Assembly: GCF_036370855.1 (NCBI RefSeq)
Contig: NC_088103.1
Span: forward strand, 6,511,404-6,575,403
From: Dromaius novaehollandiae
Taxonomy: Eukaryota > Chordata > Aves > Casuariiformes > Dromaiidae
DNA: 64,000 nucleotides
Direction: 5' to 3'
In this document: piece by piece, positions 1 through 10,850 of the stretch
Numbering within the stretch: position 1 is the stretch's first letter
Layout: every line of letters begins with the position of its first letter
The notes under the pieces: model-generated
The model's database searches: none
The model's input: only the letters and a program-made list of their open reading frames with translations
What the model was told of the DNA's origin: nothing
Program-made: the position numbers and the translations under genes

Positions 1-429
1 GTGGCTGATGGTAGCCGGCCTGAGGGCATGCATGGAGCTGGAAGTGGTATCAGGAAGGGTGCTCAGAAGGAGCTATTCCTTGTACATGCATCATGGGACT
101 GGGAACTTAATGCATATGGTGGGATGAGGCAGAGACCTCACGGCTTCTGCATCCTTGGACCCTGAGCACTAGCACTTTGCAAACTCCTAAAGCGCTGTCA
201 AAATTAGTGTTCCTTTAATGTAGCTGTTACACCGCTTTGGTTCATGAAAGCAGCTCCTCCTACCTCCTGCCATGCTGCAAATTCAGCCTTAAGCGTGGCA
301 TAGAGGCTTCCTCCTGTCCTCCTAAGAGCTTGGCACGCTGCTCTGAGAATAAACCTGCCGGCAAAATGAATATTAGTAATATCTGCAGTGTAGTTTCTGC
401 TCTGCTGAAAGCCGGGAACTCATCGGAGA

Positions 430-467
430 GGAATTTCCGAGACTGCACTCATGACTCACTGAGTCAT
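430..467. promoter_or_regulatory. Candidate composite kB / twin AP-1 site
   Basis: GGAATTTCC at 430-438 matches a REL/NF-kB core. Thirteen bases further on, ATGACTCACTGAGTCAT at 451-467 is an exact inverted repeat about one central base. It carries two full AP-1 sites (TGACTCA and TGAGTCA) back to back. AP-1 and CNC/MAF bZIP dimers bind this heptamer. Two complete sites in a symmetric array beside a kB site are typical of inducible enhancers. The target gene is unknown, and function is inferred from motifs only. Confidence 0.35.
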
Positions 468-1478
468 TGCAGAGATGTAACTGTGCAACTTTGCCCCTGA
501 AATTCCACCTTTATCATTTTTCCTGTCTGATCCAGAGTGGGTTTCGTGAACTATGTGATCTCCGTGGAGCGTCAGCATTTGTGCGTGCAACCTAGAAGCC
601 TGCCTGCGCTAATAGACGTGACCGGCACTTGCACATCCTGCGGAGCAGAGGAAAAGCATTTTGATTTTTGTGCTCAACTGGGAAACCACTTGGGCGCTTA
701 GGGTAACATTTTCTTCTTTTAACTCCTATCTGAAGCCTGATCGAGATCATTTAGTTTTAACCATTCTGAAATGAGTATGTGTTAAGCTGATACAAAGCCG
801 CATGCATGCTGGCAGGACCTGCCTGAGCACGCAGCCACTGTCTGCGGGGAGGAGGACGGGGCAGAGGGCCACGGTGCCCGCGCCAGCTCTGCGCGGGTCA
901 GCTCTGCCCCGGGCTCAGCTGAGGTGGGCGACTGCCTGCGCTTATGGAAAAAATATGATTTGCCCTTTTGGGGATGATGACAGGGTTTTGCAAAGAAACG
1001 GACTTTTTCGGATTAGTTTGCCCTGCGCCATGCAACACAGCAGTGTTTTAAAGCCTCCTTTACCTTCGTTTGTAGCTTTGACCCGCTGGTGTTAGGGGTC
1101 CCTATGAAAATGCTGTTTGAATAAGCAATGCTAGCACCGCTGGAAAAATAAAGGCTCCAGCATGTGAAGTGCAGCCTCTGTAAGAGTTTCAAAGAAAATC
1201 AGACCAAAACTCCTGCCACAGCCAGCAAGAGCATAAATATAACTGCCCCTGTAGAGCTCCCATCGTAACAACACGGTTACTGAAAGCCTGGGAGCATCTG
1301 CTCTCAGGAAATACAACCGCTGCCTGAGGATGAAATGTCTTCCCCTAGCAAGAGCAGCAAACCCACTTAGCAATGACAGAAGCAACAACCTAAAAAAAGG
1401 AGAATAACTTCCCTTGGTTGTCTTGTTCTGCAGAGTGGCGGTCCCAACCCGCTGCGGCCTCGGGATGCAGCACCAAGC

Positions 1479-1509
1479 GGATGGATGGATGGATGGATGG
1501 ATGGATGGA
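1479..1509 (+). repeat. (ATGG)n tetranucleotide microsatellite
   Basis: About 7.75 uninterrupted copies of the unit GGAT/ATGG. It is likely length-polymorphic. Short overlapping open frames here read as Trp-Met-Asp-Gly repeats and are artefacts of the repeat. Confidence 0.9.
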
Positions 1510-2640
1510 GAAGACCTGGAGAGGCAACACCCATGGGGGCAGGAGCACTGCTCCCAACCCCATGGCTGCTTAGTGTTGTCCGCGTGGGCCTGTGCTTACT
1601 GATAAGGGGACAGACAGCCTCCTTTTCCAGGCGTGGGAGCACCGATTGCTTCGCCGGATTAAAAGCCACCGTCCTGTTCCTCTGACAGTCGGCAGTGGGG
1701 AAATAGAAACACAAGGTCTTTACCCCGAAGCCTCTGGTAATACACAGGTAAACGGAGGAGGTGGGATGGACCCAGCAAGTTTGAGCTGCAGCTTTTATGT
1801 ACTAGACATTTTTACTTGATCCTCTGTCCCCTCATTTCTTAAGCAATGGGAAATGAGTAGCGTATTTCTACAGAAAATGTTTTGTACAGAAGGGGAAATA
1901 CGGTGGTGCCCTTGAGCTCTCGTACTTGCCTGCTCCCTAAGCCTGAGGACACGTCCGATTCCCAAGATCCCAGGGAGAGCAGTGGCTCCAGGTCTGGTCC
2001 AGCCTGGATGCTCCACTTGCAAAGGAACAGGTAATATTAAATGCATGTTCAAAACAAACACCAGGTTTGCTATCTTCTCCCCTGCTGAAGCCAGAACCTA
2101 TTTTTACAACAGCCATTGATCTGGACTGGGCTTAAAGTGAATAAAGCATCACTTGGAGTTATTTCGGGCGAAGGCTCTTACGTCCTGGCTGGCCACACCA
2201 GGGAGCAGAGCGGTGGAGTATGTGGGTTTGTCGGTGGAAGTGTGGCATCTTCATGCTGGAGCCCGATTTTCTCTGTGCGGGATTAGGGAGGAGGTCTTCC
2301 CAGATGTGCCTCAGAAATGCAGGGATGCTCTGGGAAAGTCAGTCACAGCTCTCCACAGACCACAGCTGGCCTGTCGAAAACCCCGTGTGCCCTCTCTTTT
2401 GAGTTATTTGCTTGTTTTCTCCCTTGAGTATTCTTTTCTTCCTTTACCTGTCTTTTTCCTCTCTTTTTCATCTTTCTTCCCTCTTCTTTTTCTCTCTTAA
2501 GTTGAGGAAGTGGTTGCTCCTGCCCTGCCTCTGTTAAGCATTTCTCCTTACATTTCAAATTTTGAAGCATTTTCCCCCAAAGACACATGCTGTTTTTAAT
2601 TAGTAGCAATCATCCATTGAAGCCAGATTAGTTAAAAAAA

Positions 2641-2694
2641 TGAGTTTGTATATTTTTTCTAATGATCTGAGTTTGTATATTTTTTCTAATGATC
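2641..2694 (+). repeat. Perfect 27-bp tandem duplication
   Basis: Two identical adjacent 27-bp copies, 2641-2667 and 2668-2694, each beginning TGAGTTTGTATATTTTTTCT. They are followed by the partial start TGA of a third copy. No mismatch is visible, so the duplication is recent or maintained by copy-number slippage. Confidence 0.93.
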
Positions 2695-3179
2695 TGAAAC
2701 AAGCAGGGGGAAAAGTCTATAATCTTCCACTTATAATGCTGTTTGTCTGTAACAGATCACTGGATAATACCACTGCTGATCTGAGATAATGACACCATCT
2801 CACCATTAATCATTTGATAGAATGACAAAAACAGCTGAACTGGAATCTATTGCATTCTTTGGAAACATATTTTGCTGTGTTTTAGCATTTATATGGCACT
2901 AAGAGCGCACGACTCTATTCCGCAGCATCTCATAACCATGGCATCTGAATGCAACGTGCCCTTTGTTTGACGACATTAATGGGGTATTTAATTCCTCTTT
3001 GTCACTGTGCTGCTGCTGCTGTTGCCTTTAATAGCGTTTCCCACATCAGGGGACATCGAATACCCTGTGGGATTGTGCTACCTGCTGTACGAGTTCAGAG
3101 CAACAACCACGTCTGCCACTCACATTTCTAAGGACTTTTAAATTGTCACAGTCCCTGCAACCCTGTCTTCCTTGATGGT

Positions 3180-3430
3180 TAGCCTGAAGTCGCTAATAAA
3201 TGACATCATACGACATCAAGTGATATCAAAATGATACCGTGAAGCCACTGAGTAAATGAGTCATTTAATGGCAGATGATAGAATATATAAAGTCACTAAA
3301 CAAATGCTGCAACCTAAGTAAATGATGCAACCTGATATCAAGTGACATCATAAATAAAGTCAGTGAGTAAACAATGTCCTATAGTATCAAGTGATGTCGT
3401 GAATGATGACACTGGGTAAATGGTCCTTGT
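3180..3430 (+). repeat. Degenerate AT-rich tandem repeat (ATCAAGTGA motif)
   Basis: Three diverged copies of a segment share the head GAYATCAAGTGAYATC, beginning near 3212, 3334 and 3383. Each is followed by a variant of AAGTCASTGAGTAAA. Extra partial copies (AATGACATCATA, TAAATGATG) lie between them. Spacing is uneven, so this is an old, eroded minisatellite rather than a clean array. Confidence 0.55.
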
Positions 3431-6400
3431 AATATTGAAAAATGTACCTATGGTGAATTTTGTGGGGTGAAAGCAGTGCAATTCCTAGGGCCGCTTGTAT
3501 GAACCGAGCTTTTAAGTTTAGCAAATTCAAACAGTGTCATCAATTAAACTAACGCTCTCTTGGCACACCCCTGTTGTGACACCAGAGCTGGTGACAACTC
3601 AGGCGTGGATGTTGCTGTGCCCAGGTGGGCCTATGACCCAGATGTATGTCATATATATACCCTTATGGGTATAGGCAAAATCAGACCTTCCTTTGAGTTA
3701 TCCCTACATGTGACCCATTTTTTTACTCTAGCACATGCGCATACCTGGCAGGCTCTTGAAAATAAGCATCTGAAAGTGCGACAAATGGAAGAAAAGCTTT
3801 CCTTAGGATTTTGTTCAGTATGATTTATCTAAGTAAAATGTTATTTAGGATTTCAGACAAATGAACTCTTTCAAAATTGATAACCCGATTAGCATCCTGA
3901 AGCTCTCCTCTTGAGGGAGACTATGAGCTCCTGTCGCCGCTGGAAAGTGCAAATACTCAGATCCCTCCTGTTTTTTGGTCTCTCAGGTGGATGGTCACCT
4001 GATCTCCATGAGTATACAACGCTAATAATAAATATCTGCATGGAACAATGCCTCCAACCTTTGATTATGATTTAAATAGCTTTGCTGCTTCTCTCTTATC
4101 ATCACTTAATGAGAGTCAGAGCTAACACACGCATCATCTGCCTCCTGGCACATGGAGACTGAGACCTGGGGCCAACGCGGCGTTCAAAGCGCGGACAGGA
4201 GAGCGGTGAGTGAAGCAGGAGGTCGTCTCCTTCTGCTCACACGAGTGGGCAAGAACGTCCCCAGTCCTCAGAAAGCCCCCCCAAAATGATGTTCTTGGTG
4301 CACAGTCTGCTGTCAGTGCAATCTCTCAGCTTCTTTCTTGCCCTTGGTGCTTTGGGAATGGTTATAGCTCTCGCGGGAGAGGCTGCTTTCAGAAACGAAC
4401 GGATTTGTTTCTGCAGGATTAAGACCAGGCGGCAGCCTGGGATAGCTCTTTCTAAGCCCCTCGGACGGCGCTTTGTAACTCCCAACGGGGAGGTCAGGCT
4501 CCCCGGGAATCAATTTGCACAGCCTTCAGGTTCGTATTATTCGCCGGAAAATGTCCGTGCCGGGGGAACAGTCCCAGAAAGGGGGAGGTTATTATATGAT
4601 TACCCTTGGGGAAAGTGTCAGTTACAACATTAATCCTATTACAGCATGAGTAGGAGAGGGTCACAAGAAATGGCAGTCAACTAGAAAACAGCGTCCTGCC
4701 GAAAAGCAGAAACCCCAGATAAGAACATACATGTCTTGATAGCATCACAGTGGCACAACAGGAGCAAATAAAAAGATACATTGCGGTGGGGATTATGAAG
4801 TCCTCCGTAGGCTCAGCTATCACACGGAGGACACACCAGCACTCCCAACATGTCCCGTCATCGCTGGTGGCTGGGCGGGTACGTGGTGTTTCGTGTGATG
4901 GCATGCCTTGGCATTGCTTCCAGCAGGTCACCTCTGCCTTTGCTCTGAGTCTTCTGTATTTCCCAAAGCAGGCGGGAACACGTCACGGTTTCTGAAGGAC
5001 AGCTAAGAGCATCCTTTTTTAATATACAAGATTAGTAGGCTTCATGTGTGCTAGCTGTAACCCTCAGAGAGACCCTTGGAAAGGAAGCCCACGTGGCTGG
5101 GAGGAACCGGCTGTCTGATGTGAGCCCATTCCCAAAGGATGCAACCGAGAGACAGTCCTGAGCACATGAAGCCACCAGGACCCCTTTGCATCCACAGCCA
5201 CCTTCTCTGGATAGCGACCATATTGATCAGTCTCTGAAACGGCTGAAATCAGTTTTCTCTCTGCAACGTCCCATGAAACCACTGCTTTTGTATGTACTGA
5301 AGGGGAAGCACATGTACCAAGGAATGGGGGAGAACGAAGCATCCCCACCTGGAAGCAAACTGACGGAGAAGAGGGCCTTGATTTAACGTGTGCCTGAGAA
5401 TGGGGCTCTCCTTCACCAACAGTGCAGCATCTTTTGTGTGAGCTCCTCTGTGAGCCTTGTTTTCAGGTGATACCCAGTACCCCAAGGTAAGTGTGTAAGA
5501 GGGACTAGGCATGGCTTTTTCCTGGGCTCACAGGGGAACTTAGCAGCAGAAATCCAGACTGCAGGAGAGCTGAAACACAGTGGCAAATGGTAATGCAGTG
5601 GTGGAGAAGACAGCTGATTGCATGTGGCAAAGCCCAGGCTAGACTGTGAATGGGAACGGCAAGCAGAACTGTCCTCCTTTCTCTCACCCCTTGAGCTAGA
5701 GCTGCAGGCAGAGCAGTGAGCCCCGAAAACACCGTTGTCACCTTTGAGATGACTGTAGCAGAAAACTCTTCCTAACTTGATCACACTCATGCAAGCCAAC
5801 TCTGCAAAGCTTTAGTAAGAATCAGATTTGAAGCCTGGTCAACCTGGGAAAAAAGAAACTGAGCAGACTGTATTAAATCTACTGAAAAAAAATCCCTTCT
5901 TTGGGATGACACTGGTCAACTCATATAAGCAGTAGACACGTGGGTTGTCTTCAGTGACAAAAGCCAAGACAGAGCTACTGCATTAAAAGCATGGAGACCT
6001 GGGCTTTGGTAGGTCACCTCACCTCTGAGGATGGGCAAGGGGATACGGTGTGCCCCTCTCCTAAGCAAAAGACACCAGGAGGCCTGGCTGGGAGATGGCC
6101 TGGTGTTACACCAATGAACACGAAACTAATGTTACTCTAAATCCTACGCCACAAAGGGAAGGTCCTCCCAGGAGACCAAGCAAGTGGGGTGGGGATGGGG
6201 CAAAGCTGCTGCTCACAGACAGATGGAGAAGGACGCACGTGGGCAGCACTGCAGAGACCCTGGGAGCAGCAAGGAGCAGGCACAGAGCTGGGCATCTGAG
6301 CAGGCAGACTTTTCCAGAGACAAACAACGTACTTGCATTTCTCTCCCTGATTTACCGTGATGACATCCAGGCGATGCTAAGCGAAGTGGTGAAATAATGG

Positions 6401-7535
6401 CCAATACAATGCTCAGACTTTATTTTCCTATCAGAAGAAAAAGACACAGTTACAACTAGCCCATGAGTGTGGGGCACACATAACAGGGTGAAAACCAACT
6501 CTTGCACAAAATGACCACTGTAGCTACCGTGTTGTAAATCGTTTGCCTGGGAGGAAAGTCAAATGCATTCTCATGCTGAAGGATCCTGGGCTCATGGAGG
6601 AGCATTGGATTTCCTCAGCTCCTCCCTTTTCCCAGTGCCCCTCTTCTAAGTCATCCTCTTGCATCTGTTTCCCTTCCTAACTACTGGGCGGTTTGCAGGG
6701 GGTGAAAGCTATTGCCTGGATTTTGGAGTTGAACAATAATCATTCGCTGTTAACCAGCAATGATGCAAAGGTTTAGAAAGCTTCAGGTCATGGCAGAGCT
6801 CAAAGTTTATTTTTCACACAGGCTGTAAATTTTGAGTTTTCCCTCTGAACAGTTAAACTACATTTTAAGAAATTGCACTATTCGGCATTTCTTTACAGAG
6901 GAGCAGGACACCAGGTGGAGAGAAGCTCAACGTGGAAAAGCCAGAAGAGAGGGAAGAAGCTTTTTCACCTGCCTGAGAACATAAAACAGTATTTATACAT
7001 GCTTTATTTTGATTTCACATGGGCAATGTCTGCAATCCCTGATGAACCGGGATAAGGCATCGACCTTTTTTTAGATTTTTGTATATTCACTAGCCAGGAT
7101 CAGCAAAAAATGCCTCTTGCTTGATGCTAACGTAACATGCTGGCACATCCAGTACCTCCCTGGTGTTTTCATCCTTCTAATGACTGGGAGAGGGATAGAG
7201 GGATGTGATGCTGCTCCACTATCTATGCAATCTTGGCTAACTTAACCACCTTTGACAGGTAACAAATGCCTGAAGTACAGGAAAAGTAATCACAACTTGC
7301 AGATCTTCCCATGCTGGGGAACAAATCTGCAGGAAACCAGGTTTTACTCATTTTGGTATTCTGCCTGCCTCTTTGGTCACTGCAAAATGGTTTTGATCTA
7401 TTTTTCTGTGTAGAAAAAAAACCCCAAACCATTCTTTGTCATATTAGCAAGGAGCAATTTTTGAAGTACAGATTTGAAATAGGGTGTGAAGTACTAGAGT
7501 TCATTAAACTAAGGGTTTTTTTTTTTTCCTACCTG

Positions 7536-7590
7536 TTTTAGACCAGATGACCTCTGGAGGTCCCATCCAACCTAAAATACTCTGTGATTT
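7536..7590 (+). mobile_element. CR1 LINE 3'-end fragment
   Basis: The segment reads TTAGACCAGATGACCTCTGG, then AGGTCCCATCCAACC and a degenerate ATTCTRTG-type tail. This is the diagnostic 3' end of avian/reptilian CR1 non-LTR retrotransposons in sense orientation. A T-rich stretch precedes it and no reverse-transcriptase portion is recognisable, so it is one of the usual 5'-truncated copies. Confidence 0.85.
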
Positions 7591-8017
7591 TCTTTTAACT
7601 AAGATTTTTCTAGCAGCAGCTGACTTCTCACATCTTCCAAAGATCTTGGGATTATAATGAAAAAGGTGAGCAGAAGCCAAATGCCTAGGAACAGCCCCAT
7701 GAGAGTGGAATAAAAGCAGACTGCAGAGTTGGCTCCAACACCAACGCGTCTGGTCTTGTAAGTGGCAAGAGTAGGAAACGAGTGATGTGTCCTGTGCCCT
7801 GGTATCTGCACTGCATTTTCCCTGCTAAAAGGCAGGATTTCCCACGCGGTATGTGCAGATCAGCACCACCTTTAAAAGAACGAACAAGCCCAGCCTGGTT
7901 AAGCTCCGTTGCAATTCCAGCAAGATTTACTAGTAAGGTGCCTGGCACATCCCAGTATGAGGATTTCTTTTCCCTCAACTGCCTGGAATAAATTATTTAT
8001 GTTGATGTCTGGTGCTC

Positions 8018-8036
8018 TTTTTTTTTTTTTTTTTTT
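8018..8036 (+). repeat. T19 homopolymer
   Basis: Nineteen consecutive T residues. It could be the reverse-complemented poly(A) of an old insertion, but no element is recognisable beside it. Confidence 0.95.
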
Positions 8037-8199
8037 GGCTACATACTCTCAAAAAAGCTTCAGGATAGCGCAATAATTTTAAGAAAAATATTATGTTTTG
8101 TCATGTTAAAAGGATGGCTGCCCTGAGAAAAAGCATCTCCCTTGCGTAGGGCAAAGCAGGAGGCAGGAGGGATGTTTGCAATCCTGACGTCTCCGTGTG

Positions 8200-10496
8200 G
8201 CCAGGTGCCTCTCACCCAGGGGTCTTATCTCAGCCACCCGCCCCTTGAACAGGGGTGTCACCCCCCACTGAGCATCATCCCCTCACCCAAGTGTCACCCC
8301 TCGCCTAGGTGGGTGTCAACCCCAAGTGTCACCCCTTGCAGAGGTGTCTCCTTGCCAACCCCGAGCCACTGCTTGCCCAGGTGTGTGTCATCCCCACCCC
8401 CAAGTGCCACCCCTTGCCCAGGTCACTCAGGTGTCCCACCCCCCCGTTACTGCCATACAAGTGTCACCCTTGCCCAGGGATGTCACCGTCCACCCAGCTG
8501 TGTCACCAAGTGCCACCCCTCACCCAGGTGTCCCAGCTCCTCCTCAAGTGTCACCTCCCTGCAAGTGTCACCCTTGCCCAGGGATGTCACCGTCCACCCA
8601 GCTGTGTCACCAAGTGCAACCCCTTGCCAGATGTCCCACTCCCTACCCAAATGTTATCGCCATAGTGTCACCTCATGCCCAGGGGTGTCACCTCCCCAAC
8701 CAAGTGCCACCCCTCACCCAGGTGTCCCAGCTCCTCCTCAAGTGCCACCTCCCTGCAAGTGTCACCCTTGCCCAGGGATGTCACCCTCCACCAAGTGTCA
8801 CCAAGTGCAACCCCTTGCCCAGATGTCCCACTCCCTACCCAAATGTTATCGCCATAGTGTCACCTCATGCCCAGGGGTGTCACCTCCCCAACCAAGTGCC
8901 ACCCCTCACCCAGGTGTCCCAGCTCCTCCCAAAGTGCCACCTCCATGCGAATGTCACCCCTTGCCCAGGGATGTCATCCCCCCCAGATGCGCCACCCCCC
9001 ACCCAGAGGTGTCACCCCCCACCAAGTGTCACCCCATGCCCACGGGTGTCACCTCCAGCCAAGTGCCACCCCTCACCCAGGTGTCCCAGCTCCTACCCAA
9101 GTGTCACCTCCCTGCAAGTGTCACCCTTGCCCAGGGATGTCACCGTCCACCCAGCTGTGTCACCAAGTGCAACCCCTTGCCCAGGTGTCCCACTCCCTAC
9201 CCAAATGTTATCGCCATAGTGTCACCTCATGCCCAGGGGTGTCACCTCCCCAACCAAGTGCCACCCCTCACCCAGGTGTCCCAGCTCCTACCCAAGTGCC
9301 TCCATGCGAATGTCACCCCTTGCCCAGGGATGTCATTCCCCCCAGATGCGCCACCCCCCACCCAGAGGTGTCACCCCCCACCAAGTGTCACCCCATGCCC
9401 ACGGGTGTCACCTCCAACCAAGTGCCACCCCTCACCCAGGTGTCCCAGCTCCTCCTCAAGTGTCACCTCCATGCGAATGTCACCCCTTGCCCAGGGATGT
9501 CATCCCCCCCAGATGCGCCACCCCCCACCCAGAGGTGTCACCCCCCACCAAGTGTCACCCCATGCCCACGGGTGTCACCTCCAACCAAGTGCCACCCCTC
9601 ACCCAGGTGTCCCAGCTCCTCCTCAAGTGTCACCTCCCTGCAAGTGTCACCCTTGCCCAGGGATGTCACCGTCCACCCAGCTGTGTCACCAAGTGCAACC
9701 CCTTGCCCAGATGTCCCACTCCCTACCCAAATGTTATCGCCACAGTGTCACCTCATGCCCAGGGGTGTCACCTCCCCAACCAAGTGCCACCCCTCACCCA
9801 GGAGTCCCAGCTCCTCCCAAAGTGCCACCTCCATGCGAATGTCACCCCTTGCCCAGGGATGTCATCCCCCCCAGATGCGCCACCCCCCACCCAGAGGTGT
9901 CACCCCCCACCAAGTGTCACCCCATGCCCACGGGTGTCACCTCCAGCCAAGTGCCACCCCTCACCCAGGTGTCCCAGCTCCTACCCAAGTGTCACCTCCC
10001 TGCAAGTGTCACCCTTGCCCAGGGATGTCACCCTCCACCAAGTGTCACCAAGTGCAACCCCTTGCCCAGGTGTCCCACTCCCTACTCAAATGTTATCACC
10101 ACAGTGTCACCTCATGCCCAGGGGTGTCACCTCCCCAACCAAGTGCCACCCCTCACCCAGGTGTCCCAGCTCCTCCCAAAGTGCCACCTCCATGCGAATG
10201 TCACCCCTTGCCCAGGGATGTCATTCCCCCTAGATGCGCCACCCCCCACCCAGAGGTGTCACCCCCCACCAAGTGTCACCCCATGCCCACGGGTGTCACC
10301 TCCAGCCAAGTGCCACCCCTCACCCAGGTGCCCCAGCTCCTACCCCAGTGTCGCCTCCCTGCAAGCGCCACCCTCGCCCAGGTGTGTCACCCCCCGCCCA
10401 CCCAAATGCCGCCCCTCGCCCAGGTGTCCAAGCGCCTCCTCGAGTGTCACCCCCACCCCGGTGTCGCCCCTCGCCCAGGGGGTGTCACCTCCCCCC
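8200..10496 (+). repeat. Large C-rich minisatellite with higher-order structure
   Basis: About 2.3 kb of tandem sequence built on a unit of roughly 19 bp, approximately GTGTCACCCCTTGCCCAGG, with many variants (AAGTGCCACCCCTCACCCAG, GTGTCCCAGCTCCTCC and others). Two block types are marked by private motifs. Type A has ATGTTATCGCC or close variants at 8651, 8843, 9205, 9731 and 10090. Type B has AGATGCGCC at 8985, 9344, 9511, 9873 and 10232. The order is A-A-B-A-B-B-A-B-A-B. A-to-A is 192 bp, B-to-B is 167 bp and an AB pair is 359-362 bp. The unit has no stop triplet in any forward frame, so all three plus frames stay open for long stretches; the longest is 892 codons, reaching 10820. These Pro/Cys/His-rich frames are repeat artefacts. 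The array abuts the CpG island without a gap. Confidence 0.93.
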
Positions 10497-10526
10497 CGGC
10501 CCCGGCCGGTGCGCGGCGCGCAGAAG

Positions 10527-10724
10527 ATGGCCGCGCAGGATGACACGGCGGTCACGTGGGCGCGCGCTGCCCTCCGCCCCGCTCCGCTCCGCGCCCCGCC
10601 CGCCGCCGCCGCCGCCGCCGCACGGGACACGGGGCCGCCGCCGCCGCCGCTGCCGCTGCCCAGGGGGATCCGCCCGGCAGGCGGCCGCGCCAACCCGCCG
10701 CGGGCCTCCGCGCAGCGCAGCCCG
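10527..10724 (+). CDS. Candidate first exon (possibly coding, 66 codons)
   Basis: The ATG at 10527 lies inside the YY1-like motif with a strong context (A at -3, G at +4). It opens a frame of exactly 66 codons to a good splice donor, CCCG|GTGAGC, at 10725, giving phase 0. The product would start MAAQDDTAVTWARAAL and continue with an alanine run, a proline run and Arg/Pro/Gly-rich sequence, without a recognisable domain. Low-complexity Ala/Pro N-termini are common in GC-rich first exons, but the same composition appears in untranslated CpG-island exons. The frame is also open upstream through the minisatellite, so openness is not evidence. It could equally be a 5' UTR exon whose ATG only reflects the YY1 site. 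I do not recognise the gene. Confidence 0.35.
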
Positions 10725-10736
10725 GTGAGCAGCGAG

Positions 10737-10753
10737 CCCCCCCCCCCCCCCCC
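10737..10753 (+). repeat. C17 homopolymer just inside the putative first intron
   Basis: Seventeen consecutive C residues begin 12 bp after the candidate splice donor. Such G/C runs are unstable and often mis-sequenced, so the exact length here should not be trusted. Confidence 0.85.
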
Positions 10754-10850
10754 ACCGCCTCCTCGGCGCAGGGCCGGGCGGCGGGGCCGGGGCGCAGGCC
10801 TGGGGGGCTGGGCGGCGTGACAGGGCGGCGGGCGGCGGCGGAGCGGTGAC

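Larger units (their letters stand above)
1..7535. other. Non-coding AT-rich flank upstream of the minisatellite and CpG island
   Basis: I see no supported gene in this stretch. Open frames stay near or below 130 codons on both strands, are interrupted or compositionally unremarkable, and have no convincing splice context. It holds an ATGG microsatellite, a 27-bp tandem duplication, a degenerate tandem repeat at 3.2-3.4 kb and a twin AP-1 site near 0.45 kb, listed separately. A segment at about 2.73-2.87 kb and the AP-1 neighbourhood resemble conserved enhancers in composition, but this cannot be shown without alignment. If the CpG island at 10.5 kb is a promoter reading to the right, this is its distal upstream region. 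Confidence 0.6.

Noticed and set aside
8142..10820. Very long plus-strand ORFs (up to 892 codons) over the minisatellite
   Set aside because: All three plus frames are open because the tandem unit lacks stop triplets. The peptide is a degenerate Pro/Cys/His repeat with no domain, and its longest version starts at a non-ATG codon.
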